This document shows, in pieces, positions 6,715 through 10,130 of a stretch of DNA of 10,130 nt. Made by a program: the position numbers and the translations under genes. The notes under the pieces were generated by a model, which worked only from the letters and a program-made list of their open reading frames with translations, made no database searches and was not told where the DNA came from. Location of the stretch: contig WJKZ01000165.1 in NCBI GenBank assembly GCA_014728785.1, positions 1 through 10,130 of the forward strand, given 5' to 3'. Source of the DNA: Candidatus Omnitrophota bacterium. Lineage in GTDB: Bacteria > Omnitrophota > Gorgyraeia > Duberdicusellales > 4484-171. The stretch's first letter is position 1, and the number at the start of each line of letters is the position of its first letter.

Positions 6715-7353
6715 TCAGCGTTTCAGAAAATTTTCCATGTCCGGCGGCAAGCCTACCCTTAATCCGATACGCTCCCGGCTGAGAGGATGGATAAAGCTTA
6801 TTGCCGAAGCGTGCAGGGCAAGGCGCCTGAATTTCACCCGGAAATCTCTTCCTAAAGCGTATTTCCTTTCTCCCAGTATAGGGTGGCCGATTTGAGCCAG
6901 CTGTATGCGTAACTGGTTTCTGCGGCCGGTAACAGGTTTAAGACTCAGGTAGCTGAAAAATCCTTTATCTTTTATAAGTTTATAGTAAGTTAAAGCTTTT
7001 TTCCTTCTTTCCCCGAAACGTCTGCCTTCCTTATCCAGAATAAAACTTTCCAGTTTTCCCTCATCAGGCTTGATTTTTCCTCTTACAAAAGCAAGGTACC
7101 CCTTTTCTATCTTCCTGTCTCTGAACTGCTCCATAAGCTCTGCCCGGGTTTTTTTACCCCTGGCAAAAATTAAAATTCCCGTAGTTTCTCTGTCAAGCCG
7201 GTGACAGGGGAATACTCTGGTTTTCATTTCTTTCTGAAGCAGGGTTAAAATATCCAATCCGCCTTTGCGGTTTGAACAGGTAAGTATCTTTACTTTTTTG
7301 TTGACAGCGATCAGGCTTTCATCGTTGAAAATTATATCAAAGGCCTTATTCAT
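6715..7353 (-). CDS. RluA-family RNA pseudouridine synthase
   Basis: Converts specific uridines in rRNA or tRNA to pseudouridine; the target cannot be told from sequence. The 212-residue protein consists of the catalytic domain only, with no S4 domain before it. It opens with the typical FDIIFNDESLIAVNKK and has the catalytic block HRLDRETTG at 51-59, with Asp54 as the nucleophile. Later come GYLAFVRG and GRRNQLRIQLAQIGHPILGERKYA. That block usually reads GR-T/K-HQIR-V-H, so the asparagine in place of histidine is a variation. LALHASAISFIHP is the usual C-terminal strand. The ATG overlaps the stop of the upstream acyl-CoA synthetase gene as ATGA, showing tight coupling. It appears to be the last gene of its operon. 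Confidence 0.93.
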   Translation of the reverse strand: MNKAFDIIFNDESLIAVNKKVKILTCSNRKGGLDILTLLQKEMKTRVFPCHRLDRETTGILIFARGKKTRAELMEQFRDRKIEKGYLAFVRGKIKPDEGKLESFILDKEGRRFGERRKKALTYYKLIKDKGFFSYLSLKPVTGRRNQLRIQLAQIGHPILGERKYALGRDFRVKFRRLALHASAISFIHPLSRERIGLRVGLPPDMENFLKR

Positions 7354-8897
7354 TGAAAGGTGTCGTTAACCTCTTCCTGCAGCTTCTTCTTTAATATTTT
7401 ACCCGTGAGGTTTTTAGGCAGGCTCTCTTTAAAAAACAGCTTAAGGGGGCATTTATAAGATGCAAGGTTGGCTTTCAGGTAAGAAAGTATTTCCCTGGCT
7501 GTAACTTCTCCCTGCTTCACTATAAAAGCAACGGGAACTTCCCCCCTATGCTTATGCCTGGCCCCCACCACTGCCGCCTCTTTTATTTTGGGATACTTGT
7601 AAAGTAAATCTTCTATTTCCCGGGGATAGACGTTGAGGCCGCGTACGTTAATCATCTCTTTTTTACGCCCCATAATATAGATATAACCGTCATTATCTAT
7701 TCTGGCCAGGTCGCCGGTATGCAGCCAGCCGTTTTCTATGATCTTTTCTGTTTCTTCACCGGCATTATAATATCCGGCCATCACGTTGGGGCCTTTAACC
7801 ATAAGTTCTCCCACCTCTCCGACTGACAGCTCCTTGCCGTTTCTGCTTATAACCTTAACTTCCACAGAAGAAAGAGGTTTACCTATAGAATCGGGCTTGC
7901 GCAGACCGCCTAAAGGGTTAAGGGAGACGACCGGGGATGCTTCGGTTAAACCATACCCCTGAAGGAGCTTGCGCCTGAATTTCTGCTCGAATTTTTTCCA
8001 GACGGGATAAGGTAACGCGGCCGCTCCCGATATACAAATTCTTACAGGATTAAAAACAATACTGAAAATCCGTTTAGAAAAGGGGAGTTTAATCTCGGCC
8101 AGTATATTGTAAATAGCCGGCACCGCAACAAACACTGTTACCCGGTTTTTAAATACAGAACGTATAACTCTTTTAAAGGGACGAAGAGAACGCATTAAGG
8201 CGATTTTTGCGCCTTTCAGCAAAGGCAGAAACACGCATACTGTCAGAGCAAAAGAATGAAAAAGCGGCAGAATGCATATAGTACAGTCTTTTTTACTGAA
8301 ATTTATAACAGCCGAGCAACCCTTGACATTGGAAATTATATTTTTATGGCTAAGACAGGCACCTTTGGGCACGCCGGTTGTTCCGGAGGTGTAGAGTATA
8401 AACGCCGGGGTGTTTTCATCGATACCGCCTATCCTTTCTATTTTCTTGTATTTATCAATCAACTCATAAAAATCAAACACCACCCTTTTATTTTCGCATC
8501 CGGGAATACAGATCAAATGCTTAAGGCTATCGCAACGCGAAGTTATATTAAGACTATAATCAACCTTATCAAGTGAGCAAATTAATACTTTCACCCTGCA
8601 ATCTTCCAATATAAACCTGGCCTCCTCCCGTTTAAACATAGTATTAATGGGTACGACAATCCCTCCGGCCTTTAAAATTCCGAAAATCGCATAAATAAAC
8701 TCAGGCCGGTTGGGAAGCCATATTGCGACTCTATCTCCTTCTCTTACCCCTAAATCATGAAGGGCTGAAGCGAACCTGGACGAAAAATCTTCCAGCTGGG
8801 AATAGGTAATTTTTTTGGTCCCGAAAGAAATTGCTGTTCTTGCAGGGAAATCGGCAAAACTTCTTCTTAATAAATCAACCAGATTATTTACTTCCAT
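7350..8897 (-). CDS. AMP-forming acyl-CoA synthetase (fatty-acid-CoA ligase-like)
   Basis: ANL-superfamily ligase that activates a carboxylic acid to an acyl-adenylate and then to a CoA thioester. The 515-residue protein carries the core motifs in order: YTSGTTGVPKGA (169-180), the phosphate-binding loop; QGYGLTEASP (313-322); GWLHTGD (390-396 region), with the ribose-binding aspartate; GRKKEMI (410-416) at the hinge; and Lys500 in LPKNLTGKILKK, the adenylation lysine. Overall it looks most like medium/long-chain fatty-acid-CoA ligases. MenE or another acid-specific ligase cannot be excluded, and the substrate is unknown. It begins three bases after the VanZ-like gene, with AAGGTGG eight bases before its ATG, and ends in a four-base overlap with the pseudouridine synthase gene. 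No transmembrane segment is evident; it is probably cytoplasmic or membrane-associated. Confidence 0.92.
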   Translation of the reverse strand: MEVNNLVDLLRRSFADFPARTAISFGTKKITYSQLEDFSSRFASALHDLGVREGDRVAIWLPNRPEFIYAIFGILKAGGIVVPINTMFKREEARFILEDCRVKVLICSLDKVDYSLNITSRCDSLKHLICIPGCENKRVVFDFYELIDKYKKIERIGGIDENTPAFILYTSGTTGVPKGACLSHKNIISNVKGCSAVINFSKKDCTICILPLFHSFALTVCVFLPLLKGAKIALMRSLRPFKRVIRSVFKNRVTVFVAVPAIYNILAEIKLPFSKRIFSIVFNPVRICISGAAALPYPVWKKFEQKFRRKLLQGYGLTEASPVVSLNPLGGLRKPDSIGKPLSSVEVKVISRNGKELSVGEVGELMVKGPNVMAGYYNAGEETEKIIENGWLHTGDLARIDNDGYIYIMGRKKEMINVRGLNVYPREIEDLLYKYPKIKEAAVVGARHKHRGEVPVAFIVKQGEVTAREILSYLKANLASYKCPLKLFFKESLPKNLTGKILKKKLQEEVNDTFQ

Positions 8898-8900
8898 ACG

Positions 8901-9260
8901 CTAAACCACCTTCAATCTGCTGCCTGCCAGGCTTCCCAGGAGATTAGCCAGTAAATCATACGCTTCAAAAGACCTGTAAGGCAGGAAATACTGTATCCCT
9001 TCTATCAAAAGCCCTAAACAGAAAGAATACAAAAACCCTTTTAAGCCGGGATATGACTTTGCTTTGCAAAAAAATAAATTTGTGGCCAGAAAAGCCAGCA
9101 ATATATAAAAGAAAACATGCAGCAGCTTATCCGGAGAAAAGAAATAATCCTTCTGAGGTAAATTTAGGGGTATTAAAGAAGCTACCAGAATCAAGGCGGT
9201 ATAGGATACCAGAACCGCCGGCGAAAAAATATTTTTATTGACCGGAAGGAGAATCTTCAT
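8901..9260 (-). CDS. VanZ-like small integral membrane protein
   Basis: A 119-residue hydrophobic protein with about four membrane segments (roughly 14-32, 46-65, 74-93 and 101-115). The VanZ-family pattern is recognisable: DKLLHVFFYILLAFLA (44-59), GLLIEGIQYFLPYRSFE (83-99) with Glu87, Gln90 and Arg96, then DLLANLLGSLAG (102-113). VanZ is linked to low-level teicoplanin resistance, but most homologues, probably including this one, have no known function. The ATG at 9260 is the first standard start in frame but has no good ribosome site. A perfect AAGGAGG lies about 33 bases upstream and is optimally spaced for an in-frame ATC, so the true N-terminus could be eight residues longer. It follows the receiver gene by 39 bases and precedes the ligase gene by three, in an operon. 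Confidence 0.82.
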   Translation of the reverse strand: MKILLPVNKNIFSPAVLVSYTALILVASLIPLNLPQKDYFFSPDKLLHVFFYILLAFLATNLFFCKAKSYPGLKGFLYSFCLGLLIEGIQYFLPYRSFEAYDLLANLLGSLAGSRLKVV

Positions 9261-9293
9261 GACACTGCCGGAATATGAAGAGATGCCGGAAAG

Positions 9294-9300
9294 CCTCCTT
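9294..9300 (-). promoter_or_regulatory. Perfect Shine-Dalgarno ahead of the VanZ-like gene
   Basis: AAGGAGG on the minus strand begins at the last base of the receiver stop codon. Nine bases after it comes ATC (9284-9282), in frame with the VanZ-like ORF. The first ATG, at 9260, is too far away for normal use of this site. Confidence 0.5.
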
Positions 9301-9680
9301 TAATTCAGGCCCCGTCTCTTGAGAACTTCCTCTATCTTGGCTTTTAAAACATCGATTTTTACGGGCTTGACCATATATTCCTCATTGTAAAGCTCTGCCG
9401 CCTTGGTCTTCGAACTCTCATCGGATAAAGCAGTAAGCATAATCACCGGTATGTTGAGAGTTTTGATATTGGTTTTTAGTTTTTTTAGAATTTCAAACCC
9501 GTCCATTTGAGGTATCCTTATATCGAGAAGGATTAAGTCAGGTTTATGTTTTGCGGCCATCCTTATGCCTTCTTTTGCCCTGTTGGCAATAAGGACCTTG
9601 AAATCGCCCGACATTTCTAAATTAGCCTTAACAAAAAATGTCAGGTCTTCTTCGTCATCTATGATAAGAACTTTCTTCAT
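9300..9680 (-). CDS. Stand-alone response-regulator receiver protein (CheY-like)
   Basis: Single-domain phosphoacceptor protein of 126 residues. The acidic pocket is IIDDEED (Asp8, Asp9, Glu10), the phosphoacceptor is Asp53 in LLDIRIPQMDG, the switch threonine is Thr83 in MLTA, and the conserved lysine is Lys105 in VKPV. There is no DNA-binding or enzymatic output domain, so it should act by protein contact or as part of a phosphorelay. No histidine kinase is in the window. The frame is open to an ATG at 9737, but that codon coincides with the -35 box of a strong promoter and the extra residues resemble nothing. ATG 9680 starts exactly at the domain (MKKVLIIDDE). A GGAGAGGG ribosome site lies about 14 bases upstream, somewhat long. 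It is the first gene of a probable four-gene operon. Confidence 0.92.
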   Translation of the reverse strand: MKKVLIIDDEEDLTFFVKANLEMSGDFKVLIANRAKEGIRMAAKHKPDLILLDIRIPQMDGFEILKKLKTNIKTLNIPVIMLTALSDESSKTKAAELYNEEYMVKPVKIDVLKAKIEEVLKRRGLN

Positions 9681-9709
9681 ATTAGATAAAGATGCCCTCT
9701 CCAACTTAA

Positions 9710-9737
9710 ATAATATCATCACTGTCTTCTCTGTCAA
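9710..9737 (-). promoter_or_regulatory. Strong promoter of the receiver/vanZ/ligase/rluA operon
   Basis: A consensus TTGACA (minus strand, 9732-9737) is followed after 16 bases by TATTAT (9710-9715), with a TG extension just before the -10. The predicted start is near 9703, about 23 bases before the ATG at 9680 and just upstream of GGAGAGGG. It lies back to back with the comF-like promoter. Confidence 0.7.
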
Positions 9738-9775
9738 GCAGCACTTGGAAGCTCAAAGGCGAGGAAGCTATTAAC

Positions 9776-9804
9776 TTGAAAGGCAGAAAGAAATACATTA
9801 AAAT
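9776..9804 (+). promoter_or_regulatory. Promoter of the comF-like gene, possibly giving a leaderless mRNA
   Basis: TTGAAA (9776-9781), a 17-base spacer and TAAAAT (9799-9804) form a good sigma-70-like promoter. The expected start, about seven bases after the -10, falls at 9811-9812, which is the ATG of the gene. No Shine-Dalgarno lies at a useful distance before that ATG. Confidence 0.55.
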
Positions 9805-9811
9805 ATGCTTC

Positions 9812-10130
9812 ATGTTTAAAGAATATATTGAGGCGCTGAAAAACATATTCTTTCCTCCTCTTTGCTTTAACTGTGAAACAAAAATAACCCGGGGATTTTT
9901 ATGCAGGAGCTGTTTTGAAAAAATAATTTTTTTAACGCCTCCCCGCTGCAATTATTGCTCAAAACCCCTGAAAAACGGGGAGAAGGTCTGTACGGGATGC
10001 CGCAAAGAAGTATTTTCTTTTGACAAAATGATAAGCGCTGTCGCCTACTCCCCGCCGGTTATAAATCTTATCCATTATTTTAAGTATAGATACTGTGATT
10101 ATCTTGCGGGATTCCTGGCCTCTCTTATAG
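9812..10130 (+). CDS. ComF-family protein, N-terminal part (runs off right edge)
   Basis: Begins MFKEYIEALKNIFFPPLCFNC, the usual start of ComF/ComFC/GntX-type proteins (an amphipathic lead, then FPP-x-C-xx-C). About 106 codons are visible. Four CxxC pairs are present: Cys18/21, Cys31/34, Cys46/49 and Cys60/63, consistent with two zinc ribbons. They are followed by FDKMISAVAYSPPVINLIHYFKYR, the conserved lead into the phosphoribosyltransferase-like domain, which lies outside the window. ComFC is needed for DNA uptake in competent bacteria and GntX for use of DNA as nutrient; the exact role here is inferred only from family. The gene is divergent from the receiver operon. A TTG at 9776 is in frame, but it coincides with the proposed -35 box, so ATG 9812 is preferred. 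Confidence 0.9.
   Translation, partial: MFKEYIEALKNIFFPPLCFNCETKITRGFLCRSCFEKIIFLTPPRCNYCSKPLKNGEKVCTGCRKEVFSFDKMISAVAYSPPVINLIHYFKYRYCDYLAGFLASLI

Noticed and set aside
8256..8576. 106-codon plus-strand open frame
   Set aside because: Antisense to the acyl-CoA synthetase core, including its conserved motif region; no family signal.
9266..9291. Repeated TGCCGGAA, with another CCGGAA at 9242-9247
   Set aside because: Two eight-base copies 18 bases apart plus one shorter copy; too short and irregular to distinguish from chance.
9706..9951. 81-codon minus-strand open frame
   Set aside because: Overlaps the comF-like gene, both divergent promoters and the intergenic space; no domain and inconsistent with promoter placement.
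1..10130. CRISPR array, mobile element, toxin-antitoxin or defence system
   Set aside because: No regularly spaced repeats, transposase, integrase, nuclease or toxin-like small gene pair was seen; the genes are housekeeping or broadly distributed families.

Overview
The window reads as ordinary chromosomal DNA from a moderately AT-rich bacterium. It is densely packed with genes and almost everything is on the minus strand. There are no insertion sequences, integrases, phage genes, tRNAs, rRNAs or CRISPR repeats. Protein character (bacterial-type ArgC/J/B/D/F/G, a YbgC-like thioesterase, a VanZ-like protein, an FPGWG-type ArgD N-terminus) and sigma-70-like promoters suggest a Gram-negative-like lineage, possibly an uncultured PVC/Omnitrophota-type group. 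That placement is a weak inference from protein flavour, not a demonstrated one.

Region 1 (1-5689, minus strand) is an arginine biosynthesis operon read right to left as argC-argJ-argB-argD-argF-argG, with argG running off the left edge. ArgJ moves the acetyl group from N-acetylornithine back to glutamate (the acetyl cycle). ArgB phosphorylates N-acetylglutamate, ArgC reduces the phosphate to the semialdehyde, ArgD transaminates it to N-acetylornithine, ArgJ releases ornithine, ArgF carbamoylates it to citrulline, and ArgG makes argininosuccinate. Gaps are 9-28 nt, or a 4-nt GTGA overlap at argF/argG. A TTGACG-17-TATCAT promoter precedes argC; no convincing ARG box was found.

Region 2 (5817-6553, minus) is a two-gene unit, a YbgC-type hotdog thioesterase followed by a small cytoplasmic DUF192 protein, overlapping by 16 nt and preceded by an extended -10 promoter.

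Region 3 (6715-9680, minus) appears to be another operon: a stand-alone CheY-like receiver protein, a small VanZ-like membrane protein, an AMP-forming acyl-CoA synthetase and an RluA-type pseudouridine synthase. Its strong promoter (TTGACA-16-TATTAT with a TG extension) shows that the receiver gene starts at 9680 and not at the longest in-frame ATG.

Region 4 (9812-10130, plus) is the 5' part of a divergent comF-like gene with four CxxC pairs. Its best promoter would start transcription at about the ATG, suggesting a leaderless mRNA.

I found no convincing novel defence, mobile or regulatory system. The points most worth a second look are the possible leaderless comF transcript, a perfect Shine-Dalgarno sequence placed before an in-frame ATC ahead of the VanZ-like gene, the unusual receiver/VanZ/acyl-CoA ligase/pseudouridine synthase operon, and several substitutions near active sites in the arginine enzymes and the pseudouridine synthase.
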